From: Chitinophaga agri
GTDB taxonomy: Bacteria; Bacteroidota; Bacteroidia; Chitinophagales; Chitinophagaceae
Assembly: GCF_010093065.1 (NCBI RefSeq)
Contig: NZ_CP048113.1
Coordinates: 6,404,001-6,468,000, forward strand
DNA: 64,000 nt
Direction of reading: 5' to 3'
How positions within the stretch are numbered: position 1 is the stretch's first letter; the number at the start of each line of letters is the position of its first letter. The notes beneath the pieces were generated by a model that was not told where the DNA came from, ran no database searches, and worked only from the letters and a program-made list of their open reading frames with translations. Position numbers and translations under genes: made by a program. Shown one piece after another: positions 1 through 8,972 of the stretch.

Positions 1-1
1 A

Positions 2-262
2 AGTAAAATTAAGCCTGTAACAACGGTGTTTTTGACTAAAGATGAATTAAGTAGGATAGAGGGAAAGATTTTTGACATTCCACGATTAGAGAGTGTAAAA
101 AAGATTTTTCTCTTTCAGGTTTATTCTGGCCTATCTTATATAGATTTAAAAAATCTGCAATCTTCTCATATCATTGATTTGCTTGGCCAACAATGGATAT
201 TTACTACAAGGACAAAAAGTAAAATACCTGTTCGGGTTCCATTAATTGTAAGTATCCGGTAG
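2..262 (+). pseudogene. Tyrosine recombinase fragment (cut by IS66)
   Basis: The frame is open from the second base of the window, so the gene begins upstream. It encodes FLTKDELSRIE, then FLFQVYSGLSYIDLKNL, then WIFTTRTKSKIPVRVPL, the usual succession at the start of the catalytic domain in Bacteroidetes transposon and genomic-island integrases (phage-integrase family). The genuine part stops at base 247. The last codons, up to an in-frame stop at 260-262, are read inside the terminal inverted repeat of the IS66 element. The C-terminal catalytic His-x-x-Arg and Tyr segment is therefore missing, and I did not find it on the far side of the element. It should be inactive and probably marks an old integrative element or island end. 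The family call is by recognition of conserved phrases; the truncation is seen directly. Confidence 0.8.
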
Positions 263-270
263 ACAGCACC
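248..270 (+). repeat. IS66 left terminal inverted repeat
   Basis: Begins gtaagtatccggtagacagc and matches the reverse complement of the other end at 20 of 23 positions. It lies downstream of tnpC and forms the junction with the broken recombinase. Confidence 0.85.
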
Positions 271-292
271 TATGTAATGATTTTGGAGAGCG

Positions 293-1783
293 TTACTTTT
301 GCTTCGTGATCCAGATATGAGGTAGGAGCTCTTTGATTCTGTTGATGGGATGGTCGTTAATGACCATTAAAACGTCCTTTAGCCAAAGGCTGGGATTAAT
401 GTTATGTAGTTTACAGGTTCCGATCAGGCTGTAGAGCATTGCAATTCGCTTTGCTGATTCATGGCTCCCGGCAAAGAGGTAATTCTTTCGGCCTATAAAA
501 GTCGCTCTTATAGATCTCTCAGCCGCGTTATTATCTGGATGTAGCTTTCCATCATACACGAAGGCACAGAGTTTATCCCAGCGTTTTATACTATAGGCAA
601 GGGCTTTTCCTATCGGGCTTTGTGGAAGTACCTGCTTGTATTGGTCTTCCATCCAGCTTCCTAATTTCTTCAGTATAGGTAAGGAGTGCTTCTGTCTTGA
701 AGCTGCTCGTTTTTCATTGTCGTGATTTAACGCTCTGCTATCGCGTTCAATCTGATAGACGAGCTGTAACTGTTCCAATACATATTCTGCTCTTTCCCGG
801 TCGCTGTAAATAGCGTCAGATAAGTACCTTCTTGCATGAGCAAGACAGTGGATCAATGTTATATTATTGGTATCAACGATGCTATTATATGCAGAGTAAG
901 CGTCTGTTTGCAGCGTACCATAAAAATCTTTCAGCATTTCTGCGGGTCCTTCCCGGCCACGCCCGGGTTGATAATCAAAGACAAGCAGCTTATTAATACT
1001 ATCCTGATAGAGCCAGTAATACCCCCGATGAGTGCTCCCTTTCTTATCCTTGTCGAGCACTGGTACCGATGTCTCATCAGCCTGCAAATAGTCAGCGTTG
1101 AGTACTTCTGTTACCAGCGCTCTGTAAATAGGAGTAATTAACGCAGCTGTCTTAGCAAAACCATCACTCAGCGTTGAGTATGGTAGCTTTATGCCATCTC
1201 TTTCCAGACGTTGTTGCTGGCGATGCACGGGGAGATGATCGCAGATCTTCTCAACAACCAGTTGAGCCAGTAAGCCTGGCCCCATCATCGATTTTGCAAC
1301 TGGTAATGTTGGCAAAGGTCCAACAATAATTTTTGACGACGTCTCATTCGCAGATGGGAGAAGGTACTTGTTACGGATGTAACGGACTACATAAATTTCA
1401 GCGGGTTTGTATTCCAGCACTTCAGTTTCAGTGGTGCCAATATGTTTACTACCAGCTGGTATATGGTCTGGATCTATAATTACATCTTCTCTTCGTAAGT
1501 GAGATGGTATGGTATGACGGCTATCTCTGGCTTGAGTCGCATCTTGTTTTACAACTTTGACATAAGTCACCTTCTTTGCATCTAACACGTTGCAAACAGC
1601 AGCAGATTGTTCTGTTGGAATATCGAGTGCCAGTTGATTCTTATCTGCGGGAATAAATCGCTCCTGGCGAACTCCGAAAATCATCTTCTTGAGCTGATTC
1701 AATTCATGCTGCAGCTGCTCAACCTTGTTGATGGCAGACTCATAGAGCTGTTTGTAATCATTATCTTTTGCTGACGTACTCAT
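293..1783 (-). CDS. tnpC: IS66 transposase TnpC
   Basis: A 496-residue DDE transposase, normal length for IS66. The N-terminus (about residues 10-40) is a short leucine-rich coiled coil (YKQLYESAINKVEQLQHELN), followed by a linker region that lacks the cysteines of the classical IS66 zinc finger, as in other Bacteroidetes members. The catalytic core has ADYLQADETSV (Asp about 236), LQTDAYSAYN (Asp about 294) and HPDNNAAERSIR (Glu about 422), with the family-typical RKNYLFAGSHESAKR after the Glu. It cuts and joins element ends together with TnpA and TnpB, whose genes lie upstream on the same strand. A 49-bp gap separates it from tnpB. No frameshift is visible. Confidence 0.95.
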   Translation of the reverse strand: MSTSAKDNDYKQLYESAINKVEQLQHELNQLKKMIFGVRQERFIPADKNQLALDIPTEQSAAVCNVLDAKKVTYVKVVKQDATQARDSRHTIPSHLRREDVIIDPDHIPAGSKHIGTTETEVLEYKPAEIYVVRYIRNKYLLPSANETSSKIIVGPLPTLPVAKSMMGPGLLAQLVVEKICDHLPVHRQQQRLERDGIKLPYSTLSDGFAKTAALITPIYRALVTEVLNADYLQADETSVPVLDKDKKGSTHRGYYWLYQDSINKLLVFDYQPGRGREGPAEMLKDFYGTLQTDAYSAYNSIVDTNNITLIHCLAHARRYLSDAIYSDRERAEYVLEQLQLVYQIERDSRALNHDNEKRAASRQKHSLPILKKLGSWMEDQYKQVLPQSPIGKALAYSIKRWDKLCAFVYDGKLHPDNNAAERSIRATFIGRKNYLFAGSHESAKRIAMLYSLIGTCKLHNINPSLWLKDVLMVINDHPINRIKELLPHIWITKQK

Positions 1784-1832
1784 TGCAATTGCAATGTTAT
1801 CAAATGGAAATCAATTATTTGTTAGCGCGATG

Positions 1833-2189
1833 TTAATGATCGGAAGATTGTCGAAAATACCGCCTGCGGTACTGGACTTTATCCATCTGAATGCCTTGCA
1901 GAATAAGCATCAATTGTGTAGAAGTAAGCGAGGATTGTACCCCACCTGGTTTAGGAATCTCAAATGTTCCCTTCTCAAGCCGCTTGTAATAAATCGCAAA
2001 TCCATCTTGCTGCCATTGAAGTAGCTTGATATGTGTAGCTCTGCGGTTAAAGAAAATATAGACATCCCCGGTTAAAGGATCCAAATGCATCTGTTGATTG
2101 ACAATAGCCGCCAGTTTGTAAAAGCTACTACTTATCATGATTGGCTGAGTATACAGAAAATACCTGCATGAGGACGAGAGTGCCAGCAT
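1833..2189 (-). CDS. tnpB: IS66 accessory protein TnpB
   Basis: A 118-residue IS66 Orf2-family protein. The family signature MHLDPLTGDVYIFFNRR, then HIKLLQWQQDGFAIYYKRLEKGTFEIP, is present. It is required with TnpC for transposition in IS66 elements, with an unclear biochemical role. Its ATG directly follows the tnpA stop (TAAATG), so the two are translationally coupled. An internal methionine at MISSSFYKLAA would give a product closer to the usual N-terminus, so the first 17 residues may not be used. Confidence 0.92.
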   Translation of the reverse strand: MLALSSSCRYFLYTQPIMISSSFYKLAAIVNQQMHLDPLTGDVYIFFNRRATHIKLLQWQQDGFAIYYKRLEKGTFEIPKPGGVQSSLTSTQLMLILQGIQMDKVQYRRRYFRQSSDH

Positions 2190-2546
2190 TTATTTACTGT
2201 TTAGTAGCTCTTTTAGCATGTCTGTGTTGACCGCCGAATGAAAAATTATCCTGTTACCTGATAAAGATACCACCTCCGCGAATGGAAGTGCAATATCTGG
2301 TATACTCGCCCTAGAAGGTGTGAGCTGAATGAAATGTTTTCGTCTGGGAACTTTTGCAGGAGTGGCAAACTGCTTCCTCCAGTTCTTGAGCATGGAGACC
2401 GTGATTCCATGATTATCACAAAACACTTGCATCTTTACGTTTGACTGGCTCCATTGCATCGCGATATTCTTCTTCTCCGATATTGTAAATGAACGTATCG
2501 TGGAATTATTGGTTGGTTGCATACAGGGCATATTTAAACAACGCAA
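2190..2546 (-). CDS. tnpA: IS66 TnpA, helix-turn-helix protein
   Basis: A 118-residue protein with a Tnp_1/HTH-type N-terminal half: FTISEKKNIAMQWSQSNVKMQVFCDNHGITVSMLKNWRKQF (residues about 20-60) is a transposase-type helix-turn-helix. The C-terminal half (FAEVVSLSGNRIIFHSAVNTDMLKELL) matches the end of IS66 TnpA, which resembles the phrase used by other members before TnpB. Probable start is this ATG or the MQPT methionine nine codons on. It is the first gene of the element and probably binds the inverted repeat that lies 28 bp upstream. Confidence 0.88.
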   Translation of the reverse strand: MRCLNMPCMQPTNNSTIRSFTISEKKNIAMQWSQSNVKMQVFCDNHGITVSMLKNWRKQFATPAKVPRRKHFIQLTPSRASIPDIALPFAEVVSLSGNRIIFHSAVNTDMLKELLNSK

Positions 2547-2574
2547 ACATAAACCCTCAGACTTACATGCCGAA

Positions 2575-2597
2575 GATGCTGTCTACCGGAACCTTAC
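2575..2597 (-). repeat. IS66 right terminal inverted repeat
   Basis: Read on the minus strand it is gtaaggttccggtagacagc followed by atc, pairing with the left end. It lies just upstream of tnpA. Confidence 0.85.
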
Positions 2598-2975
2598 ATA
2601 TATACTCACCAACACTTCTTTCCTCAGAAAGTAATTTTACAACTGGTCCGGTGATCAGGTTGAACGCATAAAAGTTACGGCCAAACAAGATGAAAACTTG
2701 CTATCATCAGTATCACCGAAATACTTGCAGTTTAAGGGCATAACTTTAAAAATGCACTAAAGCCTAATCCCTCTGGGATATGCAGTACCTACTTTAGCTA
2801 TCGGTTTATATCTTTTTATGTCAGCCATATCCCTCATTTCCTTCGAGGCAATAATGACGATAATATAAAGGGACGTACCGGTGGATTAGCCTTGGGACTT
2901 CAATTAATTTCCGCAACTGGTTCACCGATATTTGCTATTCACACACCAAGGATACTACCTGTCTAATATAAATAT
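2598..2975. other. Gene-free stretch with unrecognised remnants
   Basis: No intact gene. Several short frames have protein-like composition without a start. On the minus strand, from the IS edge to about 2675, a frame reads FILFGRNFYAFNLITGPVV. On the plus strand, about 2775-2963, a frame contains RGNNDDNIKGRTGGLALGL and ends in a stop before the next gene. I do not recognise either. They could be debris left by the rearrangement next to the IS66 element. Confidence 0.4.
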
Positions 2976-4697
2976 TTACATATTTTCTTGCAGCAGGCTG
3001 CCCATTATCTGAGCGGAAGCTGCCTCGCAGAAATCAAGCCCCGAGTAATCCGGGTTGAAGCCTCCAATAAAAGGCACGGTCATCACATAGATCCGTTCAT
3101 TGATGGCATTGAATTCATCCAACGCCTGAAATTGATCGTTAATAGCAATTCCGGGGACAGTTAGATAATATTGATCATCTTTGCTTACAGATACATTTAC
3201 TTGACCCTCGCGTTGAAGCCGCTGTCCTTCAGTTTGATCACGGAATTTGATTTTAGCACGGCTAAATGAATGATTAACAATAAGACTTTGATAGGGGATA
3301 TCTTCAAAGTTCAGATGTGGTTGCCCGATACAGTCTATAAAAAGGCCAAATCTGTCTTCTTTCGAATGGCCATTCTCATCCAGGTACTTATATATAGCTC
3401 CTTCTGATTCTCCTGGCCTTACTTCACTTTTTTCGCCAACGGCTATCATATCTAAACGTCCAGCATTATGAAGTGCAATTAAAGTTTCAGCTGAACTTTG
3501 TGGTACAAAAGCAATGACAATGGAGATTAAGGGCATCAGCACTTTTTGTAATCGCAGCGTATCTTCAGCAGAGAAATACTTGGCAGGGTAATTCATGGTG
3601 AAACTCAAAACGGCCAGCATTTCTTTCCAGTAGATCGATTCTTTTCTTTTTATTGATTTCTCTGCTTCTTTGTATTCGGCTTTCAAAAGTTCAAAAGGAT
3701 CCAACCGCTCTCTCAACTCCATCACATACTCCACAAATTCTTCCATTTTAAAGCTCCTGATCGCCTCATAAAATTCAGGATCCTGTCGCCTGATGCCTTC
3801 TTTAAAATTTTGTTCAAATACATAGTCTAAAGATAGGAAACCTTCATTGGACGCTCTATTCTCCAGTATCTGTTGTGGAGTTAATATTGTTCCCTTGCCA
3901 AGATGTGAATCCTCTAAATGGAAGCGGACTGCAGGTAATAATCCATTACGCGACATCATGGTAATTTTGAAATCCGGGCTATCGGCATTCACATCAAATG
4001 TCAGGATACCGTTCTCCTTCCTCGAAAACACACCATTGTGTTTGGCAAGGGTCCGGATCGCGTCAATTGCAGTTAGAGACGCTCCCCTGATAGCAATATG
4101 CTGATTGCATTGTTTGGATATCTTTACAGGTGGATAAGGAGAATCGAACCATCCTGGTATTTTACCCTCATATTTTTTAGGCCATAGATGTCCGGTACAA
4201 ATAATAATTTTATCATGTATGTATTTGGATCCATTAGATAGTACTACGCAAATAGTTCCACTTTTCGGATCATCAATAACATCATTGATAAGACTATTAT
4301 AATGAATAGTTGTGACTAAACCCTGTTCCCGGGCCTGTTTATGCAAAAGGCTGAACTGGTCGGTCAAATATTGACCAAATAGCAGGCGCGGTAAGACTTT
4401 ATAATCGTTGAACCGGTTAATATCAATATTATACTTATCTAAACTTGATTTAGGGAGTGTTTTCATCCATTCTGTAACTGACATTGTCAGTTTCGGAATT
4501 TCATTTGCAGACACATTTGTGATATGCTCATCCCCGGCTCCGCTGGAACTATAAGGCATGCCACTTCCCAGACAGGGGCCTTTCTCGTAAATTGTTACTG
4601 TAAAATGGTTGGCCTGCGATTCGACCAGACGCTTATACATAAAAAGGGCACTTGGCCCCCCACCAAGTATAGCTATAGAGCGTTTTTCCTGTTTCAA
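2976..4697 (-). CDS. FAD/NAD(P)-binding protein (NAD_binding_9 / YdhS type)
   Basis: A 573-residue cytosolic flavoprotein-like protein. The N-terminal dinucleotide fold is SIAILGGGPSALFMYKRL with the acidic end of strand 2 at TIYEKG, followed by GSGMPYSS and HITNVSANEIP, typical of the NAD_binding_9 family. Further nucleotide-binding elements are ICTGHLWPKKYEG and IAIRGASLTAIDAIRTLA, and the C-terminus has VPFIGGFNPDYSGLDFCEAAS. The substrate is unknown. Members of this family are annotated from context as hydroxylase- or oxidoreductase-like. It stands alone: the IS66 element lies downstream and a divergent peptidase gene upstream. The clan also holds Lys/Orn N-monooxygenases, but nothing here shows that activity, and a link to the nearby peptide cluster is not supported. 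Confidence 0.8.
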   Translation of the reverse strand: MKQEKRSIAILGGGPSALFMYKRLVESQANHFTVTIYEKGPCLGSGMPYSSSGAGDEHITNVSANEIPKLTMSVTEWMKTLPKSSLDKYNIDINRFNDYKVLPRLLFGQYLTDQFSLLHKQAREQGLVTTIHYNSLINDVIDDPKSGTICVVLSNGSKYIHDKIIICTGHLWPKKYEGKIPGWFDSPYPPVKISKQCNQHIAIRGASLTAIDAIRTLAKHNGVFSRKENGILTFDVNADSPDFKITMMSRNGLLPAVRFHLEDSHLGKGTILTPQQILENRASNEGFLSLDYVFEQNFKEGIRRQDPEFYEAIRSFKMEEFVEYVMELRERLDPFELLKAEYKEAEKSIKRKESIYWKEMLAVLSFTMNYPAKYFSAEDTLRLQKVLMPLISIVIAFVPQSSAETLIALHNAGRLDMIAVGEKSEVRPGESEGAIYKYLDENGHSKEDRFGLFIDCIGQPHLNFEDIPYQSLIVNHSFSRAKIKFRDQTEGQRLQREGQVNVSVSKDDQYYLTVPGIAINDQFQALDEFNAINERIYVMTVPFIGGFNPDYSGLDFCEAASAQIMGSLLQENM

Positions 4698-5045
4698 TTG
4701 CTTACTGTTTTTTTCGCTTTGTTTTTTTACTTTAACTATTTAATACTGCCGATTACCAATCAGGTAGACAAAAATGATGCGAGCTTATGAATTAACTGAA
4801 TCGACCCGTGATCAGGCCATTGCCAGCCATCCAACCGCAGAATACACCCTGTATTCTGCTAACCTGCACAAACTGTGTATATCTTGCGACATGTTTTACG
4901 AACAGAGTCGTGGAAAATAGCAGCATAATCTAAAAGAACAGGGATCTGATAACGCTGCATACCGCCTTGCCCAATTTAAATTAATCATTTACCTTTAGAA
5001 CAAGACCTGACACTAGTATATACATCTAAAACACCAGTTGATATA
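4698..5045. promoter_or_regulatory. Divergent intergenic region with a perfect hairpin
   Basis: No gene. It separates the divergent FAD-protein and peptidase genes, so it must hold both promoters, though I see no clear TAnnTTTG box. At 4837-4859 a 10-bp perfect stem (gcagaataca / tgtattctgc) closes a ccc loop. As no gene ends here it is more likely an operator or an untranslated-leader hairpin than a terminator. Confidence 0.4.
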
Positions 5046-6500
5046 TTGCTATCCTCAAAACGATATACTCTTTTGTTGATCTGTTCTTTTTATATGCAAA
5101 CAGTCTTCGCACAAAAAAACATCCTATTAAATGACCTCAGTCTCTTCAAAGGTATTTTGGAAAATGCGCATGCAGGACTGTATAAATACCATTCCCGTCA
5201 GCAGATAGACAGTATCTTCAACCATTATGCGAGCCAGATCAATGAAGAAACCACTACGCTGGCATATTACAAGTATCTGTCTGCGGTACTCTCATACGTA
5301 GGTAGCCTGCATGATGATATCTATCTTCCATCAGATGTCAAAGAGAAACTGGAAGCCGAAAGGACGTTTTTTCCCTATCCTGTGAAGATGATTGACGGCC
5401 GGCTACTTGTGAATACAACTGCCGGAGAGATCCCCCTGGGAGCGGAGATCGTTAGTATTAATGGCCGCAGTATCGAACAGATCTTACCCGATCTCTATAA
5501 GTATTACACGACGGATGGGGTGAATACTACGGGTAAGCAAATGGGCATTAATGCACGTTTTGGATGGTTCTACCGACTGGAGTACGGAGCAGTCAAGATG
5601 TTTGATATTGCATACCGGATCAATGAACAGGCATCTGTACAAACTATCAGACTGTCACCTGTGACCTGGGCAGATGTAATGCTTCTTTACAAAAGCCGTC
5701 ACTCACTGGCCTTCGATACGACCAATACGAAGACCTATTCCTTTAACATCATAGACGGCCTTAATACAGGCGTCTTAACCATTCCTAGCTTTTCCCTGGG
5801 CAATGAGCATTCCGCCAAGCATAAAGCGTATAAGCGCTTCTTAAAACGAACGTTTACTATACTGAGAGAAAAGCATGTCAGCAATCTGATAGTGGATATC
5901 CGGCACAACGGTGGTGGATCTGATCCTAATGATCTGCTGACTTTTTCTTACCTGGCTACGAAGCCATTCAGGGAGAATAGTGAAGCATTTACCATCTTCC
6001 AGAAGATCCCCTATCGTCAGTATTGTACAGATCCGCGCGCCGACAAACTTGATATACAAAGGAATTTCAGAAAGGAACATAATGTTTTCAACAACGGCAG
6101 ATATTTTCAGCATCCTAAATATAATCCTGTCTGGCAGGTAAATCCGCTGGCATTTTCAGGAAAGATCTACTTACTGGTGAGTCCTGCTGTTGCCTCCGCG
6201 GCATCACTGTTTGCCGCTATGATAAAAAGTGAAGGAGCTGCTACTGTTATTGGTGAAGAGACAATGGGCGGCTATTATGGTCATACCGGGCATAATAAGG
6301 TCAATTACCGGCTTCCCGGAACAGGCATTGCGTTCCGTATCTCTGTGGTCGATATTGAGCAGTTTGTTACCCCGAAGGAAAATATTCCTTTTGGTGTGGG
6401 TGTGCTTCCTGATATTACTGTCAGACAAACCCTCTCCGGTTTCATGAATAACCATGATACGGTGTTGGATACCACCCTGCGGCTGATTAAGAAGAAATGA
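5046..6500 (+). CDS. S41-family (tail-specific) peptidase, exported
   Basis: A 484-residue serine peptidase of the CtpA/Tsp (S41) family. The N-terminus, read from a TTG start, is a signal peptide (KRYTLLLICSFYMQTVFAQ). No ATG or other upstream start fits, since the next ATG lies inside the signal peptide. A PDZ-like segment around residues 120-150 includes GAEIVSINGRSIEQILPDL. The peptidase core has GVLTIPSFSLG, NLIVDIRHNGGGSDPNDL and LLVSPAVASAASLFAAMIKSEG, where the family nucleophile serine lies, then ATVIGEETMGGYYGHTG. It probably acts in the periplasm on an unknown substrate. It converges with the outer-membrane barrel gene, whose stop is only 6 bp away, so it is not in the RiPP operon. 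Confidence 0.85.
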   Translation: MLSSKRYTLLLICSFYMQTVFAQKNILLNDLSLFKGILENAHAGLYKYHSRQQIDSIFNHYASQINEETTTLAYYKYLSAVLSYVGSLHDDIYLPSDVKEKLEAERTFFPYPVKMIDGRLLVNTTAGEIPLGAEIVSINGRSIEQILPDLYKYYTTDGVNTTGKQMGINARFGWFYRLEYGAVKMFDIAYRINEQASVQTIRLSPVTWADVMLLYKSRHSLAFDTTNTKTYSFNIIDGLNTGVLTIPSFSLGNEHSAKHKAYKRFLKRTFTILREKHVSNLIVDIRHNGGGSDPNDLLTFSYLATKPFRENSEAFTIFQKIPYRQYCTDPRADKLDIQRNFRKEHNVFNNGRYFQHPKYNPVWQVNPLAFSGKIYLLVSPAVASAASLFAAMIKSEGAATVIGEETMGGYYGHTGHNKVNYRLPGTGIAFRISVVDIEQFVTPKENIPFGVGVLPDITVRQTLSGFMNNHDTVLDTTLRLIKKK

Positions 6501-6506
6501 TATAGT

Positions 6507-8972
6507 TTAATTCAATCCCTTTATACGTTTCAGCTCGTCCGTATTACTGGTTTTCTCCCTGCTTGTTTTTTTCTTTTGATTCCCAAATTTATAAGTCAGG
6601 TCAAAGGAGATGACCCTGCTGTCATTCCGGTTGGTAAACTCCTGATTTAAGTTCCCAATACGATTGATGCCGTTTCTGCGATAAATATAGAAGATGTCAC
6701 GAGCGGCGACCTTTAAAATGAGTTTCTTGTCAAACCAGCTTTTCCTATATCCCAGATCTACTTTGTAGCGCGAAAGGTTCTTTTTTATGCCATCTAATGT
6801 AGGCGAGCGATAGATTCCTGTCAGTAAAAGGGCGCTGTTCCCAGGTAAGGAAAACTCTGTAGTCAGGTTTGTGTTAACATTGATGATATTGTTCTTAAAT
6901 GCCTGCGTTTGGTAAAAAGAGGAGAACTCTTCATAGAAGATGTCCGCGTTACAGGACAGGTGCCACCAGTCAAAGAGGTCTTTGTCCAGTGACAGGCTTG
7001 TTCCCAGGCTGCGATAGCGGTTAAAGTTGCTGATACTTTCCTTTGTGACTTTCGTCGTATCATTCAGATAACTTAGATAGGTAAAGTAGTCTTTGGTATG
7101 GCTGTAACTGAAGGATACGAGAAATTCATCATTCAGCGAATATCCCAGTTCCAGCGCATTTGTAAACTCGGGTCTGAGCGATGTATTCCCCTGATAATAT
7201 GAGTAGGGAGAGTTGTAGAATATAAAAGGATTTAGATCCTCATAAGAAGGTCTGTTTATTCTTCTCCCGTAAGAGAAGTTGATCTGGTGCGATGCTCCCA
7301 ACTTCCTGCTAATAAAGAAAGAAGGGAAGAACTGAAGGTAATCATTTTTGTTGATGAGGTTTCCGGTGATCAGGTTGCCGGTATTATTTGTTTGCTCAGC
7401 TCTCAGACCGGCCTGTATCTCATAGGCACCGATCTTTTTATTTACATTAAAATAGGCAGCGTTGATATACTCGTCATAAATAAAGTGATTGGTCTTTCCA
7501 GTGTCTGTATGCCAGGAATCTCCGTATTTGTTATCAAACCGGATATCACTATCGGTTCTTACGATACTTGATTTTAACCCTGCCATAATAGTCATGTCCA
7601 TTTTGCTTACAGGATGTGTGTAGTCCATTTTTGCACTACCGATTTTAATGGATACCTCACTGTTATTCCTGAGTTGTTCCACCTCTCTTAATAACCCACC
7701 ATCCTGATCCATATAAGAGTTGCTGAAGAGCGCGTCGGTCGGTGCGGAGAACGTAGAGTAGTCGATATTGGTAGTCAGTTTCCGTCCCTTGTTATTAATG
7801 TTGAAGTTATGATGGAGGTTCCAGGAGAGATTGTTGTAATCAGATTGCTCGACGTTATAGACTCTCAGAGAAGAGTCCATTTTGTTCTGAATAAACTTCG
7901 TGTTGAAATCTTCTCTGGAATTACTTTTTAATATATCTCCTGACATAGAGATACCGATCAGCTGCTTTTTACCTATTTCATAGTCTAAACCGATGTTGAA
8001 ATTCTGAGAGGAATTATGCGCTTTGGTATGCCCGGTTTCATCAAATACCAGTTGGTCAATGATGCGTTTACTCGTATATTTTCCAAACCCTGTAGTATTG
8101 GATATATTATAATTGCCAAATAGATTGAGCCGGTTGACCTTGTAGTTAAGGATCACACCACCATTATACTTGGGATAAACACCAAAGCCAGCGGAGCCAT
8201 TGATACTGCCATTGAAACCGTCTACCTGCAACTTCTTGGTAACAATGTTAATAATGCCTGCGCTTCCGGCAGCATCATTCTGTGCAGATGGATTGGTTAG
8301 GATCTCTATCCGGGTGACGGCACCCGCCGGGAAATTCTGCAGTATACGCGTCAGGTCGGAAGAAGACAGGCTGCTGGGCCGTCCATTGATCATAATGGTG
8401 ACACCCTTCTTCCCTTTGATGGAAATAAGGTCATCAGTAACGGAAACGCCAGGCGCAGTCTGTAGCACATCCATGATGGAACCACCTGCTGACGCCGGAC
8501 TGCTTTCAACGTTTAGCACCAGTTTGTCGACCTTTCGCTCTATAAACTGTTTTTTAGTGACAACGGCAATCTCCTGCAGCGTTGTTACCCTTGTTGCAAG
8601 GTAGAGCGTATCTATATTGATATCCGAATTAATAATGGTCACCTTTTGTTGCAATCCCTCATGCATGATGTCTGAAAGCCTGATAATAAAGTGGCCAGTG
8701 TCAGCCACCTGGAAACTAAATTTTCCTGTGGAGTCACTGGTGGTACTTTTAATCTTCGTAAGAGGACTGGCATTGTAGAGCTCAATGGATACTGCACTGA
8801 CCGGTTTTTTACTGGTCTCATCGTATACATGTCCTTTTACCTGAAAGTTTTTATGCTGCGAATACGAAGGCGTGGTTCTTATCAGACCAGCCAGCGTCAT
8901 CAAAACACTGGTATATACAATTGTTTTTGTTTTGGTGAAACTATTAATCCGGGTCAGATTCATGTGGTGCAA
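6507..8972 (-). CDS. Outer membrane beta-barrel protein (OMP_b-brl_3 type)
   Basis: An 821-residue TonB-receptor-like protein. After a signal peptide ending near PSYSQ comes a CarboxypepD_reg-like domain (FQVKGHVYDETSKKPVSAVSI). A plug-like domain follows, with VLQTAPGVSVTDDLISIKGK, GVTIMINGRPSSL and GSAGIINIVTKK, and then a barrel rich in aromatic and Asn-containing beta strands ending SFDLTYKFGNQ. The fourth codon is also ATG and may be the true start. Either start lies inside the end of the upstream oxygenase gene (20-29 bp overlap), so translation is probably coupled. The coupling suggests it moves, binds or senses the product of the peptide cluster at the outer membrane. No downstream SusD-like partner is present. 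Family call is firm; substrate is inference. Confidence 0.85.
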   Translation of the reverse strand: MHHMNLTRINSFTKTKTIVYTSVLMTLAGLIRTTPSYSQHKNFQVKGHVYDETSKKPVSAVSIELYNASPLTKIKSTTSDSTGKFSFQVADTGHFIIRLSDIMHEGLQQKVTIINSDINIDTLYLATRVTTLQEIAVVTKKQFIERKVDKLVLNVESSPASAGGSIMDVLQTAPGVSVTDDLISIKGKKGVTIMINGRPSSLSSSDLTRILQNFPAGAVTRIEILTNPSAQNDAAGSAGIINIVTKKLQVDGFNGSINGSAGFGVYPKYNGGVILNYKVNRLNLFGNYNISNTTGFGKYTSKRIIDQLVFDETGHTKAHNSSQNFNIGLDYEIGKKQLIGISMSGDILKSNSREDFNTKFIQNKMDSSLRVYNVEQSDYNNLSWNLHHNFNINNKGRKLTTNIDYSTFSAPTDALFSNSYMDQDGGLLREVEQLRNNSEVSIKIGSAKMDYTHPVSKMDMTIMAGLKSSIVRTDSDIRFDNKYGDSWHTDTGKTNHFIYDEYINAAYFNVNKKIGAYEIQAGLRAEQTNNTGNLITGNLINKNDYLQFFPSFFISRKLGASHQINFSYGRRINRPSYEDLNPFIFYNSPYSYYQGNTSLRPEFTNALELGYSLNDEFLVSFSYSHTKDYFTYLSYLNDTTKVTKESISNFNRYRSLGTSLSLDKDLFDWWHLSCNADIFYEEFSSFYQTQAFKNNIINVNTNLTTEFSLPGNSALLLTGIYRSPTLDGIKKNLSRYKVDLGYRKSWFDKKLILKVAARDIFYIYRRNGINRIGNLNQEFTNRNDSRVISFDLTYKFGNQKKKTSREKTSNTDELKRIKGLN

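Larger units (their letters stand above)
248..2597 (-). mobile_element. IS66-family insertion sequence, complete
   Basis: A 2.35 kb element bounded by 23-bp imperfect inverted repeats (20 of 23 positions match) carries three genes in the order tnpA, tnpB, tnpC on the minus strand, the standard IS66 plan. All three frames are intact, so it may be active. IS66 elements normally make an 8-bp target duplication. Here the left flank (240-247, cattaatt) and right flank (2598-2605, atatatac) differ, so the two sides were probably not contiguous before insertion, or an adjacent deletion followed. Confidence 0.92.

Noticed and set aside
2976..4697. FAD protein as lysine N-hydroxylase of the peptide system
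   Set aside because: It belongs to the NAD_binding_9 type and is separated from the cluster by a gene on the other strand; only clan-level similarity exists.
5046..6500. S41 peptidase as maturation protease of the peptide cluster
   Set aside because: It is convergent to the cluster operon, and the C39 domain already explains leader removal.
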